Shown here piece after piece: positions 53,349 through 62,447 of a stretch of DNA of 64,000 nt. The notes under the pieces are model-generated. The model did not search any database, had not been told where the DNA came from, and saw nothing but the letters and a program-made list of their open reading frames with translations. The position numbers and the translations under genes were made by a program. Source of the stretch: Paraburkholderia caribensis (GTDB taxonomy: Bacteria > Pseudomonadota > Gammaproteobacteria > Burkholderiales > Burkholderiaceae). The stretch covers positions 310,001 to 374,000 of the forward strand of contig NZ_CP026101.1 in NCBI RefSeq assembly GCF_002902945.1, read 5' to 3'. Positions within the stretch are counted from its first letter, which is position 1. Every line of letters begins with the position of its first letter.

Positions 53349-54116
53349 ATGAAGATTCGTCTCATACCGACGCTGCTGATTCTGATCGTCGTCGCGGTGA
53401 CGGTGCGGCTCGGTTTCTGGCAGCGCGACCGCGCGCATCAGAAGGAAGCGTTGCAGGCGCAGATCACGCAGTTCGAGAACGCGCCCGCCCAGACCGTGGG
53501 CGCCGCGCCCGTCGCGCTGAAGGACATCGAGTTTCATCGCGTGCGTGCGGTTGGACAGTTTATGCCGCAGCAAGTGGTGTACCTCGATAATCGCCCGTAT
53601 AACGATCAGCCGGGCTTTTACGTCGTGATGCCCTTTAAACTGCGCGACGGCGGCGTTGTGCTCGTCAATCGAGGCTGGCTGCCGCGCAACATGAACGAAC
53701 GCACGGCGATCGCGCCGTACGATACGCCGAAGGGCGAGATCGAAATCGAAGGCATCGCGCGAGCCGACGCCACCCGGGCGTACGAACTCGGCGAGGGCGG
53801 CTCGGCCGCGCATCAGACGATACGCCAGAATCTCGACGTCGCGTCGTACGCGGCGGAAACGGGCTTGCCGCTGCAGCCGTTCGTGATCCAGCAGACCAGC
53901 GACGACGGCGACAAGCTCGTGCGCGACTGGCCGATGCCGACGTCGGGTGTCGAACGCAACTATGGCTATATGGCCCAGTGGTGGGGCATCGCCGCTGCCG
54001 CAGTGGTTTTCGGCCTGTATGCGGCCCGGCGTGCAGCGAAGAATGCGAACCGGATCGAGAGCAAGGGACTGGAAGAGGGCGACGCGGCCGGCAACGGACA
54101 GACGCCCCGCGCGTGA
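53349..54116 (+). CDS. SURF1-family cytochrome oxidase assembly protein
   Basis: A 255-residue protein with helices at each end (about residues 4-22 and 207-226) and a periplasmic domain. The conserved LGFWQRDRAHQKEAL near the start and LVNRGWLPR in the middle are Surf1 signatures. Surf1 helps heme a insertion into subunit I. Heme A synthesis genes follow. Confidence 0.93.
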   Translation: MKIRLIPTLLILIVVAVTVRLGFWQRDRAHQKEALQAQITQFENAPAQTVGAAPVALKDIEFHRVRAVGQFMPQQVVYLDNRPYNDQPGFYVVMPFKLRDGGVVLVNRGWLPRNMNERTAIAPYDTPKGEIEIEGIARADATRAYELGEGGSAAHQTIRQNLDVASYAAETGLPLQPFVIQQTSDDGDKLVRDWPMPTSGVERNYGYMAQWWGIAAAAVVFGLYAARRAAKNANRIESKGLEEGDAAGNGQTPRA

Positions 54117-54167
54117 TGCTTCACGCGTTGCCCGGATGCAGCTTACAGGCGCGATGCAGGCGCCATC

Positions 54168-54857
54168 ATGAAAAGAGGATCAGGAGTGTCGACGCAAAAC
54201 CCCCGTTCGCAGCAAACCGGACAGCGACGCGCGCATGGCGAGCAAAATAAGGTTCCGGGTCAACCGAACGGCACAGGCTCGTGGCAGCGCGGCCGCTGGA
54301 TGCTGCTGCTGATCGCGCTGGTCTGCGCGGCGCCCGTCATCGGGTCGTATTTCACGTATTACGTCATCAAGCCGAAGGGCAGCACGACGAGCTACGGCAC
54401 GCTGATCGATCCGCAACGCCCGATCCCCGAAGCGCTCGTCGTCACAGGCGAGGACGGCAAGCCGATCAAGCTCGCATCGTTGCGCGGCCGCTGGTTGATG
54501 ATTTCCGTCGACAGCAGCGCGTGTGACAAGCCTTGCGTGACGAAGCTGTATTTCATGCGCCAGGTGCGCGCCACGCAGGCGGGCGAACGCGAGCGCATCG
54601 TCAACGTGTTTCTTCGCACGGATCCCGGCAAGGTGCCCGACGTCGTCGATAACGCGTACAAGGACACGGAGATGCTGATCGCCGATCCGAAGGAAGTGAG
54701 CGCATGGCTGCCCGCCGATCAAGGCACGCAGATCACCGATCACATCTACATGGTCGACCCGAACGGCAACCTGATGATGCGTTTCCCGAAAGACGCAAAC
54801 CCGAGCAAGATCAAGGGCGATGTCACGAAACTGCTCAGAAATTCGGGTATCGGCTAA
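54168..54857 (+). CDS. SCO-like membrane protein of the cytochrome oxidase cluster
   Basis: A 229-residue protein: a basic N-terminus (about 40 residues), a helix, then a thioredoxin/SCO-like domain. It keeps a CxxxC pair in SACDKPCVTKLY and a histidine in ITDHIYMVDPNG, both as needed for copper binding or thiol chemistry, but the flanks differ from SCO1. The true SCO gene is at 56935. It is likely an assembly factor. A GTG at 54186 is an alternative start. Confidence 0.8.
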   Translation: MKRGSGVSTQNPRSQQTGQRRAHGEQNKVPGQPNGTGSWQRGRWMLLLIALVCAAPVIGSYFTYYVIKPKGSTTSYGTLIDPQRPIPEALVVTGEDGKPIKLASLRGRWLMISVDSSACDKPCVTKLYFMRQVRATQAGERERIVNVFLRTDPGKVPDVVDNAYKDTEMLIADPKEVSAWLPADQGTQITDHIYMVDPNGNLMMRFPKDANPSKIKGDVTKLLRNSGIG

Positions 54858-54908
54858 AGTGCCGCGAGCACGTTGAAACTCGCCTGGTGGCGAGAGAAGG
54901 AAAGATAG

Positions 54909-56018
54909 ATGTTCGTATTGCAACTGGGACTGATCGGGCTGTGCATTGCGCTGCTGCCGCTGTCGTACGTGTGGGTGAAAGCCGACGACAACAAGTTTCG
55001 CAAGCTGGTCTGGGTCACCACCTTTCTGACGCTCGATCTCGTGATGTTCGGCGGCTTCACGCGCCTGACCGACTCGGGCCTCGGCTGTCCGGACTGGCCG
55101 GGCTGCTACGGCACGTCGTCGCCCTTCATCGCGCACGCGGCGATCAATGCCGCGTATCACGCGATGCCGTCCGGCCCCGTCAGCATGACGAAGGCGTGGA
55201 TCGAGATGATTCACCGCTACTTCGCGATGGCGATCGGCGTGCTGATCGTCGCGCAGACGGTCATCGCGTGGGTCGCGCGCATCAAGCGCCGTCCGCTGCA
55301 TGTGTCGCCGTGGTGGCCGACCGCGCTGCTGCTGCTGATCCTCGTGCAGGGCGCGTTCGGCGCGTGGACCGTGACGATGAAGCTGCAACCCGTGATCGTG
55401 ACGATTCACCTGCTGCTCGGGCTCGCGCTGCTCGGCACGCTCGGCTGGCTCGCCGCACGTCAGACGCCGCTGCCCGCGTACGAGCCGCAAGCGTCGCAGT
55501 GGCGTGTCGCAGCGCTGTTCGGCCTTGCGCTGCTGATCGTGCAAATTGCGCTCGGCGGCTGGGTCAGCACGAATTACGCGGTGCTCGCCTGCACCGATTT
55601 CCCGACCTGCAACGGCCAGTGGCTTCCGCCGATGGACTTCGAGCACGGCTTCCATCTGTGGCGCGCGCTCGGCATGACGGGCGACGGCGACGTGATCACG
55701 CAGGACGCGCTGGTCGCAATCCACTGGACGCATCGCACGTTCGCCTTTGTCGTGGTCGCGTATCTGCTGTGGTTCGCGCTGAAAATGCGCCGCTTCGAGT
55801 CGCTGCGGCGGCCCGCAAACGGCGTGCTGCTCGTGATCGTGATCCAGTTCGTCACGGGCCTGTCGAACATCGTTTTGCAATGGCCTTTGCCCATTGCCGT
55901 CGCCCATAACGGCGGGGCCGCGATCCTGTTGCTTTTGCTCGTTATGTTAAACTTTCGAATCGCTTATAGCCGTCCCGGCCGCGCCACGGTTCCCGCGCGC
56001 GACGCCGCGCCAGCGTGA
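54909..56018 (+). CDS. ctaA: Heme A synthase (COX15)
   Basis: A 369-residue membrane protein with eight helices that oxidises heme O to heme A. Typical segments are GGFTRLTDSGLGCPDWPGCYG, IEMIHRYFAM with a conserved histidine, and VAIHWTHRTFAF with another. It lies directly upstream of ctaB. Confidence 0.95.
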   Translation: MFVLQLGLIGLCIALLPLSYVWVKADDNKFRKLVWVTTFLTLDLVMFGGFTRLTDSGLGCPDWPGCYGTSSPFIAHAAINAAYHAMPSGPVSMTKAWIEMIHRYFAMAIGVLIVAQTVIAWVARIKRRPLHVSPWWPTALLLLILVQGAFGAWTVTMKLQPVIVTIHLLLGLALLGTLGWLAARQTPLPAYEPQASQWRVAALFGLALLIVQIALGGWVSTNYAVLACTDFPTCNGQWLPPMDFEHGFHLWRALGMTGDGDVITQDALVAIHWTHRTFAFVVVAYLLWFALKMRRFESLRRPANGVLLVIVIQFVTGLSNIVLQWPLPIAVAHNGGAAILLLLLVMLNFRIAYSRPGRATVPARDAAPA

Positions 56019-56024
56019 TCCCTC

Positions 56025-56930
56025 ATGGACAGCACAACTCTCCCCCATTCGCCCGGTAGCCGGATTTCCCAATACATTGCGCTGACAAAACCGCGCGTCA
56101 CGCAGCTCGCCGTGTTTTGCGCAGTGATCGGCATGTTCCTGGCCACGCCCGGCATGGTGCCGTGGACGGTGCTGATCGGCGGCGCTGTCGGCATCTGGTT
56201 GCTGGCGGGCGCTGCGTTCGCGATCAACTGTCTCGTCGAACAGAAAGTCGATGCGAAGATGCGCCGCACCGCGTGGCGTCCTTCGGCGCGCGGCGAGATC
56301 ACCACTTCACAGATTCTGCTGTTCTCGGCCGTGCTCGGCGGCCTTGGCATGTGGACGCTTTACACGTTCACCAACGCGCTGACCATGTGGCTCACCATCG
56401 CCACCTTCGTCGGCTACGCGATCGTCTACACGCTGCTGCTCAAGCCGTATACCCCGCAGAACATCGTGATCGGCGGTGCCTCGGGTGCAATGCCGCCGGC
56501 GCTCGGCTGGGCGGCCGTGACGGGCGCCGTGCCCGGCGACGCATGGATTCTCGTGCTGATCATCTTCGTCTGGACGCCGCCGCATTTCTGGGCGCTCGCG
56601 CTATATCGCCGTAAAGACTATGAAAACGCCGGCCTGCCGATGCTGCCCATCACGCACGGCGAGCAGTACACGCGTCTGCATATCTTGCTGTACACCGTCA
56701 TTCTGTTCGCGGTCACGCTGATGCCGTTTATCTCGGGCATGAGCGGAATCGTGTATCTGGCGTCGGCGGTTCTGTTGGGTGCCGTGTTCCTCGCGTATGC
56801 GTGGAAGATTTATCGGGAATATTCCGACGACCTCGCGCGTAAAACCTTCCGTTATTCGATTGTTTATCTGTCGCTGCTGTTTGCGGCGCTGTTGATCGAC
56901 CACTATGCGCGTGCCTTGATCGGCGCGTAA
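56025..56930 (+). CDS. ctaB: Protoheme IX farnesyltransferase (heme O synthase)
   Basis: A 301-residue prenyltransferase of the UbiA family with about nine helices. The substrate motif INCLVEQKVDAKMRRTAWRP and the second motif YRRKDYENAGLPMLP are typical of CtaB. It makes heme O for CtaA encoded 6 nt upstream. Confidence 0.96.
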   Translation: MDSTTLPHSPGSRISQYIALTKPRVTQLAVFCAVIGMFLATPGMVPWTVLIGGAVGIWLLAGAAFAINCLVEQKVDAKMRRTAWRPSARGEITTSQILLFSAVLGGLGMWTLYTFTNALTMWLTIATFVGYAIVYTLLLKPYTPQNIVIGGASGAMPPALGWAAVTGAVPGDAWILVLIIFVWTPPHFWALALYRRKDYENAGLPMLPITHGEQYTRLHILLYTVILFAVTLMPFISGMSGIVYLASAVLLGAVFLAYAWKIYREYSDDLARKTFRYSIVYLSLLFAALLIDHYARALIGA

Positions 56931-56934
56931 CACC

Positions 56935-57552
56935 ATGCTCACTAAACGGTTCGCGCGCGCGGCGCGCGTTGCTCTCGTCGCGTGCGCGCTCGGCGGCGCG
57001 GCACTGATGTCGGGATGCGGGAAGGAACAGCCCGCATTCACGAACGTGGATATCACGGGCAACAAGCAGTTCGGCGCCGACTTCTCGCTGCCGGATTCGA
57101 GCGGCAAGACGCGCTCGCTTGCCGATTACAAGGGCAAGGTCGTCGTGATGTTCTTCGGCTATACGCATTGCCCCGACGTCTGCCCGACGACGATGGCCGA
57201 GCTTTCGCAAGCGCTGCAGCAACTCGGGCCCGAAGACGCGAAGCGCGTGCAAGTGCTGTTCGTCACCGTCGATCCCGAGCGCGATACGCCCGAACTGCTG
57301 GCGCAGTACGTGCCAGCGTTCAATCCGACTTTCGTCGGCCTGCGCCCCGCCGATCAGGAGCAACTGACGAAGGTGACAAAGGACTTCCGCGTCTACTACG
57401 CGAAGGTGCCGGGCAAGACGCCCGACAGCTACACGATGGATCACACGGCCGCGAGCTATGTGTTCGACACCGACGGCAAGCTGCGTCTTTTCGCGCGCGA
57501 CGGACAGGGCGCATCGCCGTGGGTGCACGATCTGAAGCTGTTGCTCGGCTGA
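56935..57552 (+). CDS. SCO1/SenC-family copper chaperone
   Basis: A 205-residue protein with a signal peptide ending in a lipobox LMSGC (about residue 24) and a thioredoxin-like domain. The copper-binding CPDVCP motif and the distal histidine in YTMDHTAASYVFD are intact. It delivers copper to CuA in subunit II and completes the oxidase assembly set. Confidence 0.95.
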   Translation: MLTKRFARAARVALVACALGGAALMSGCGKEQPAFTNVDITGNKQFGADFSLPDSSGKTRSLADYKGKVVVMFFGYTHCPDVCPTTMAELSQALQQLGPEDAKRVQVLFVTVDPERDTPELLAQYVPAFNPTFVGLRPADQEQLTKVTKDFRVYYAKVPGKTPDSYTMDHTAASYVFDTDGKLRLFARDGQGASPWVHDLKLLLG

Positions 57553-57584
57553 GCGGGCGGCGCAAAAATCGCCTATTGAAATGA

Positions 57585-57617
57585 AAAAGGCTGCACGTCG
57601 TCGTGCAGCCTTTTTCA
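57585..57617. terminator. Bidirectional terminator between SCO and YciI genes
   Basis: AAAAAGGCTGCACG-tcg-CGTGCAGCCTTTTT stem-loop with A-run on one side and T-run on the other. It can end both the oxidase assembly transcript and the convergent yciI-like gene. Confidence 0.9.
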
Positions 57618-57633
57618 TTTTCCAGGCCCCAGT

Positions 57634-57924
57634 TCACTCTGGCACTTTCAGATTCATCCCCGGCGCCATCCGCGTCGCCTTGAATTCCGTCACGTCGTAG
57701 CGCGCCACCTTCTGCTGCGCGAATGGATCGCTTGCGAGGATCTCGTCGAGTCTCGATCGTTCGATACCCGCCGCGATGATCACGCCGCCGTCGCGCGGCA
57801 CCTTCGGCCCTGCCATGATGAACACGCCGGCATCGAACTGACGCGTCAGGAAGGCGCGGTGCGCTTCCAGTGCATCGTCGACCCGATCGAGCGATGCCGT
57901 GTAGCTGAGGGAGACGACATACAT
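57634..57924 (-). CDS. YciI-family protein
   Basis: A 96-residue protein of the YciI/YCII fold. The conserved His and Asp appear in EAHRAFLTRQFDAG and ILASDPFAQQKVA. Members are small putative enzymes of unknown substrate. The ATG at 57924 gives the typical N-terminus MYVVSLSYTAS; the longer frame starts at 57996 without a good site. Confidence 0.85.
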   Translation of the reverse strand: MYVVSLSYTASLDRVDDALEAHRAFLTRQFDAGVFIMAGPKVPRDGGVIIAAGIERSRLDEILASDPFAQQKVARYDVTEFKATRMAPGMNLKVPE

Positions 57925-58023
57925 AAAAAACCTCGCAAATGGGGAAGAGGCGGACGGCGCGTGTCGGCGCCGCATCGCGTCATTATCGGCTGACACGGCA
58001 CGAGGCGTGACGGACTCGCCGCC

Positions 58024-58051
58024 TCAAGTCGGAGAATCGATTTGCCGTTAT
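58024..58051 (+). promoter_or_regulatory. Candidate sigma-28 (FliA) promoter
   Basis: TCAA-N16-GCCGTTAT, close to the flagellar TAAA-N15-GCCGATAA consensus with one changed base in each box and one extra spacer base. It is 90 nt upstream of a chemoreceptor gene, the expected target. Confidence 0.45.
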
Positions 58052-58140
58052 CCAGGAGAGCAATCGTTTGCGCCCATTCTGTCTTAGGCGGGCGCCGCAG
58101 ATATGCCAAAGATGTGACCACACAACAAGAGACCAACACA

Positions 58141-59925
58141 ATGAGTAGGATGAGTCTGAACCGCAAGCTGTGGTTATCGCTTGTGCTCGTATGGCTGGGT
58201 CTGCTGGGCGTCGGATTGTGGAGCGCGGTAGAAACCCGCTCGACGATGCTCGACGAACGCAAGGCCGGCATGGTGAACCTCGTCGATGCAGCACAAGGCG
58301 TCGTAAGCGGCTACTACGCGCTCGCGCAGGCCGGCAAGATGAGCCAGGCAGATGCGCAGCGCGAAGCACTCGCGCGTCTCGCGACGATGCGCTACGGTGA
58401 GTCCGGTTATCTGTTCGTGATGGATTCGAAGCCCGTCGTGCTGATGCACCCGACCTTGCCGCAGATGAACGGCAAGGCGGTGGGCGACTTCAAGGACCCG
58501 GACGGCAAGTTGCTGTACGTGTCGATCGTCGATGCGGCGAAGGCGACGGGCAAGGGCTTCGCTGAATATCGCGGGCGTCTGCCGCACAGCGAAGAGGCCG
58601 TGCCGAAAATCAGCTATGCGGTGCGCTTCGCGCCTTGGGACTGGAACATCGTCAGCGGCGTGTTCGTGCGCGACATCGATACCGCTTACTACGCGAACCT
58701 GATCGAGCATTTCATCGTCGTGCTGGTGATCGGCGCGGTGATTTCGTTCGCGATGCTGCTGATCATCCGCAATGTGCGCGGCAGCCTCGGCGGCGAGCCG
58801 CAGGATGCCGCGAAGCTCGCAGCGCGGATCGCGACGGGCGACCTCACGCAGATCGTGTCCGTGCGCGCGAACGATTCGTCGAGCATGATGGCCGCGATGA
58901 ACGAGATGCAGAGCCGCTTGCAGCGCACGATCGGCGAGATTCGCCAGTCGGCGGAGTCGATTGCGTCGGCGACGCAGCAGATCGCGGCAGGCAACGGCGA
59001 TCTGTCGCAGCGCACGGAACAGCAGGCGGCGTCGTTGCAGGAAACGGCGGCGAGCATGGAAGAGCTGACGGCGACCGTCAAGCAGAACGCCGACAACGCG
59101 CGTCAGGCGAGTGGTCTTGCGAACAACGCGTCGGAGATCGCGACGAAGGGCAACGAGGTCGTGAGCCGCGTGATCAGCACGATGACGGAGATCAACGACA
59201 GCTCGCGGCAGATCTCCGACATCATCGGCGTGATCGAGGGCATCGCGTTCCAGACGAACATTCTCGCGCTGAACGCGGCCGTCGAAGCGGCGCGCGCGGG
59301 CGAGCAGGGGCGTGGCTTCGCCGTGGTTGCAGGCGAAGTGCGCAGCCTTGCACAACGCTCGGCGACGGCGGCTAAGGAAATCAAGCAACTGATCGGCGAT
59401 TCCGTCGAGCGCGTCAACAACGGCTACACGCTCGTCGAGCAGGCCGGCACGACGATGAGCGAGATCATGCAGGCGGTGCGCCGCGTGACGGACATCATGG
59501 GTGAGATCGCGGCGGCGTCGGAAGAGCAGAGCAGCGGCATTTCGCAGGTCGGACGTGCCGTCACGCAAATGGACGAGGTCACGCAGCAGAACGCGGCGCT
59601 GGTCGAGCAGGCCGCTGCTGCGGCTGCGTCGTTGCAGGATCAGGCCGCGCGTTTGCGTCAGACGATCGGCACGTTTCGGGTGAATGGCGGCGAGCCGGCC
59701 GTCGTTGCTGCGAGGACGGTGACAGCGGCTGAAAAGAAGGTGACCCGCCTGGCGGCGGCAAAGCCTCTCGCGAAACCGACGGCGGTTGCCGCTACGACCA
59801 CCGCGCCCCCGAAAGCGGCGTCCGAAGCGACGGCGCGCGAAGCATCGAGCCCGGCAGCCAAGCCGGCCGCGGCACCGCGCGCGGCGAAGGCGGCGTCATC
59901 GGATGACGATTGGACTACGTTTTAG
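58141..59925 (+). CDS. Methyl-accepting chemotaxis protein with Cache sensor
   Basis: A 594-residue chemoreceptor. Helix 1 (about residues 10-30) and helix 2 (about 190-212) bracket a single-Cache-type ligand domain (GESGYLFVMDSKPVVLMHP). A HAMP follows, then the signalling helices with the hairpin tip GIAFQTNILALNAAVEAARAG written as the usual MCP core. An Ala/Pro/Lys tail ends in DDWTTF, a CheR/CheB-tether pentapeptide. Ligand unknown. Confidence 0.93.
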   Translation: MSRMSLNRKLWLSLVLVWLGLLGVGLWSAVETRSTMLDERKAGMVNLVDAAQGVVSGYYALAQAGKMSQADAQREALARLATMRYGESGYLFVMDSKPVVLMHPTLPQMNGKAVGDFKDPDGKLLYVSIVDAAKATGKGFAEYRGRLPHSEEAVPKISYAVRFAPWDWNIVSGVFVRDIDTAYYANLIEHFIVVLVIGAVISFAMLLIIRNVRGSLGGEPQDAAKLAARIATGDLTQIVSVRANDSSSMMAAMNEMQSRLQRTIGEIRQSAESIASATQQIAAGNGDLSQRTEQQAASLQETAASMEELTATVKQNADNARQASGLANNASEIATKGNEVVSRVISTMTEINDSSRQISDIIGVIEGIAFQTNILALNAAVEAARAGEQGRGFAVVAGEVRSLAQRSATAAKEIKQLIGDSVERVNNGYTLVEQAGTTMSEIMQAVRRVTDIMGEIAAASEEQSSGISQVGRAVTQMDEVTQQNAALVEQAAAAAASLQDQAARLRQTIGTFRVNGGEPAVVAARTVTAAEKKVTRLAAAKPLAKPTAVAATTTAPPKAASEATAREASSPAAKPAAAPRAAKAASSDDDWTTF

Positions 59926-59932
59926 CGGCGCG

Positions 59933-60154
59933 TCAACTGATCGCGAGGCCGCCGTCAGTCTGCTGGATGTGCTGGAGAATCGGGTCCGATTCATGAATCG
60001 CCAGCGTGTCGATTACGTAGGCAAACTGACGATACCTGAGTCCTGTGAGCAAAGTCTCAATTGCGCCACGATCGGACTTGATCATCTCGATCAGCATCGC
60101 GGGGCGATGCCGTTCAAGCACGGCACCCGCCCCGCGCAGGACGTCGAGTTCCAT
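59933..60154 (-). pseudogene. FkbM-family methyltransferase C-terminal remnant
   Basis: The frame encodes MELDVLRGAGAVLERHRP and about 55 further residues, clearly the C-terminal end of an FkbM methyltransferase. An in-frame TGA lies three codons upstream of its ATG. The neighbouring frame has a FEAG that would join to MELDVL after a one-base shift, so a frameshift near 60155 is likely. The rest of the gene is absent. It probably reflects loss of a larger gene next to the chemoreceptor. Confidence 0.65.
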
Positions 60155-60318
60155 CCCGCCTCAAACCCCATCCGACAACGCGCATACCCATATGCGAACC
60201 CTGTATTTCCCATCCACGCGCGCCTGTGAGACCATTCCGGCCTCGACACTTCGAGGGCAACGTCAATGCGCCCGCTGTCGAACACGAATCCGTAACAAGG
60301 TAGTCAAGAGAGAATCAC

Positions 60319-61131
60319 ATGCAGCGCAGAACACTCATCAAGGTCTTTTCCGCAGCGCTCGCTTCGGCGGCGCTCGTCACGAGCTTCGGCGCTCGCGCTG
60401 ACGACAAGGTCATCAAGGTCGGCACGATCAGCGGCCCCGACGCGCAAATCTGGTCGGTAGTGCAGAAGGTCGCGAAGCGCGAAGGCCTGAACGTGAAGGT
60501 CATCGAATTCAACGATTACGTGCAGCCGAATGCCGCGCTCGACGCGGGCGATCTCGATGCAAACAGCTTCCAGCATCAGCCGTATCTCGACAGCCAGATC
60601 AAGCAGCGCGGCTACAAGATCGTCAACGCCGGCCTGACCTACATCTCGCCGCTCGGCGTCTATTCGAAGAAGCTGAAGTCGCTGAAGGATCTGCCGCAAG
60701 GTGCGAAGGTTGCCGTGCCGAACGATCCGTCGAACGAAAACCGCGCGTTGCTGCTGTTGCAGTCGCAAGGCGTGATCAAGCTGAAGGCGGGCGCGGGCAC
60801 GAACGGCAGCAACGCGACGCCGCTCGATGTCGCCGACAATCCGAAGAAGGTGAAGCTGATCGAACTGGACGCGGCGCAATTGCCGCGCTCGCTCGCCGAC
60901 GTCGATGCCGCCGCGATCAACACGAACTTCGCGCTGGCAGCGGGCCTGCAGCCGACCAAGGATGCGATCGCGCTTGAAGACGTGCATAGCCCGTATGCGA
61001 ATCTGATCGCCGTGCGTATCAAGGACAAGGATCAGCCGTGGGTGAAGAAACTGGTCGCGGCGTATCAGTCGGAAGATGTGCGTCAGTTCATCAAAACCGA
61101 GTTCAAGGGTTCTGTCGTGCCGTCGTTCTGA
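60319..61131 (+). CDS. MetQ/NlpA-family substrate-binding protein
   Basis: A 270-residue exported binding protein of the methionine-type NlpA family. Typical text is KVGTISGPDAQIWSVVQKVAKREGL and the ligand segment DANSFQHQPYLDSQIK. The signal peptide ends in ARA-D (about residue 27), and there is no lipobox cysteine, unlike most MetQ lipoproteins. No metN or metI lies next to it, so it uses a transporter encoded elsewhere. Confidence 0.9.
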   Translation: MQRRTLIKVFSAALASAALVTSFGARADDKVIKVGTISGPDAQIWSVVQKVAKREGLNVKVIEFNDYVQPNAALDAGDLDANSFQHQPYLDSQIKQRGYKIVNAGLTYISPLGVYSKKLKSLKDLPQGAKVAVPNDPSNENRALLLLQSQGVIKLKAGAGTNGSNATPLDVADNPKKVKLIELDAAQLPRSLADVDAAAINTNFALAAGLQPTKDAIALEDVHSPYANLIAVRIKDKDQPWVKKLVAAYQSEDVRQFIKTEFKGSVVPSF

Positions 61132-61156
61132 GCGGCGCGGCCTGCTCAATGACGTG

Positions 61157-61192
61157 AAAAAAGCGCCACGGGAAACCGTGGCGCTTTTTTTG
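61157..61192 (+). terminator. Rho-independent terminator after the MetQ-like gene
   Basis: AAAGCGCCACGG-gaaa-CCGTGGCGCTTTTTTT. The A/T runs on both sides suggest it also serves the convergent MarR-GNAT gene. Confidence 0.9.
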
Positions 61193-61222
61193 TGCGCGTA
61201 GCGAAGGCACGAGACGCCGCCG

Positions 61223-62146
61223 CTATAGCGTGCGCTCCCACTGCTCGATGACGAGATCGCGCCCGAAACGCCGCTCGGGTGCCGTCGATACCACGGTAAA
61301 GCCAGCCTGCGTCACGAGCCGCCGCGCCTCGTCGAGCGAGCTTTCGCTTTCAATGGATAGCGTGCGATATCCCGCGCGCGTCGCAAAGCGCAGGCATTCG
61401 TTGATCAGTTGCGTGCCGATGCCGAGCCGCCGCACGTCGGGTTCGACGTACAGCATGCGAACGCTCGCCTGCATCTCCGATATCGCCGCGACCAGCGCCG
61501 AACCCACGATAAGGCCATCCTGTTCCGCAACCCAGCAAATCTCGCGCTGCGTGTCATGACTTTGCGCAAAGCGCGCGGCCTGCTGCGCGAGCAGCGCTTC
61601 GAAGGTGTGATCCCAGCCATAGCCGTGTGTGAACAACTGTGCCTGGCGCGAAATCAGCCAACCGTATTCGCCCGCGCGCGGTGCGCGCAGCGTGACGATG
61701 CTATGCCTCGGCCGCTCGTCGAGCAGACGCTCGATCAGCTTCATTGCGTGAATCAGTTGATCCTGCGAATGCGGCGCGAGCCGCGCGAGGACGGTGCCGA
61801 CCTCATCGATCGCGGCGGCGTCGAGCGGCTGGTACGCGGCAAGCCCCGCCTCGGTCAGCGACACCAGCGACTGGCGCGCGTCGATCTCCGAGGTCCGCCG
61901 GGAAATCAGGTTGCCCCGTTCGAAGCTCGCCAGCAGCCGGCTCAGATAGCCGCTGTCGATACCCAGATTGCGCGCGAGCGCCGCTGCCGTCTGGTGCTCG
62001 CTGCGCGACAGTTCGTGCATGACCCGCACCTCGGTCAGCGAAAACGGGCTTTTCTGCAGATGCTCGTGCAGCGCCCCGATGTGCTGCGTGTAGAAGCGGT
62101 TGAAATGGCGGACGGCTTCCGCCCGGACTATCGCGGGATCGTTCAC
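61223..62146 (-). CDS. MarR-type regulator fused to a GNAT acetyltransferase
   Basis: A 307-residue two-domain protein. Residues about 1-145 are a MarR winged helix (HELSRSEHQTAAALARNLGIDSGYLSRLL), and residues about 155-307 are a GNAT acetyltransferase with LYVEPDVRRLGIGTQLINECL, the acetyl-CoA loop. This fusion occurs in many bacteria; the target of acetylation is unknown. It may sense a small molecule, regulate transcription and acetylate a substrate. Confidence 0.9.
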   Translation of the reverse strand: MNDPAIVRAEAVRHFNRFYTQHIGALHEHLQKSPFSLTEVRVMHELSRSEHQTAAALARNLGIDSGYLSRLLASFERGNLISRRTSEIDARQSLVSLTEAGLAAYQPLDAAAIDEVGTVLARLAPHSQDQLIHAMKLIERLLDERPRHSIVTLRAPRAGEYGWLISRQAQLFTHGYGWDHTFEALLAQQAARFAQSHDTQREICWVAEQDGLIVGSALVAAISEMQASVRMLYVEPDVRRLGIGTQLINECLRFATRAGYRTLSIESESSLDEARRLVTQAGFTVVSTAPERRFGRDLVIEQWERTL

Positions 62147-62425
62147 CGTTTCCGCTCCCCGTGTTGGCCTGTCATTCGGTCACCAAGCTATGTTGTTTCC
62201 ATCGAGTGATCGCGTGCGAATTTCGAAGTTTGCACCAGATTGTTAATAAAGAGGTATGACATTTGCGGGTTAACGCACGTAACTTGACAGACGATTCGTG
62301 CGGACCAGTCGGGCAAGTGGTCTCAAATACGGGTATGCCCTAATGCCAGTGAGCTGTCAGTTGGAAACCGCTTAATTCGCGCGATTCCTTACTGGACAAG
62401 GGTTTGCTTGAGGAAGACCAACTAG

Positions 62426-62447
62426 ATACCAGCTCGTTGACTGGTAT
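62426..62447. promoter_or_regulatory. Candidate GntR-type operator
   Basis: ATACCAG-N8-CTGGTAT, a 7-bp-arm palindrome overlapping the -35 box. Each half is preceded by another ACCA, so the wider repeat is ACCA-N5-ATACCAG and its inverse. This suggests binding by the adjacent GntR-family regulator. Confidence 0.55.

Noticed and set aside
54180..55907. Minus-strand open frame of 575 codons opposite the SCO-like and ctaA genes
   Set aside because: Antisense shadow spanning two well-supported genes.
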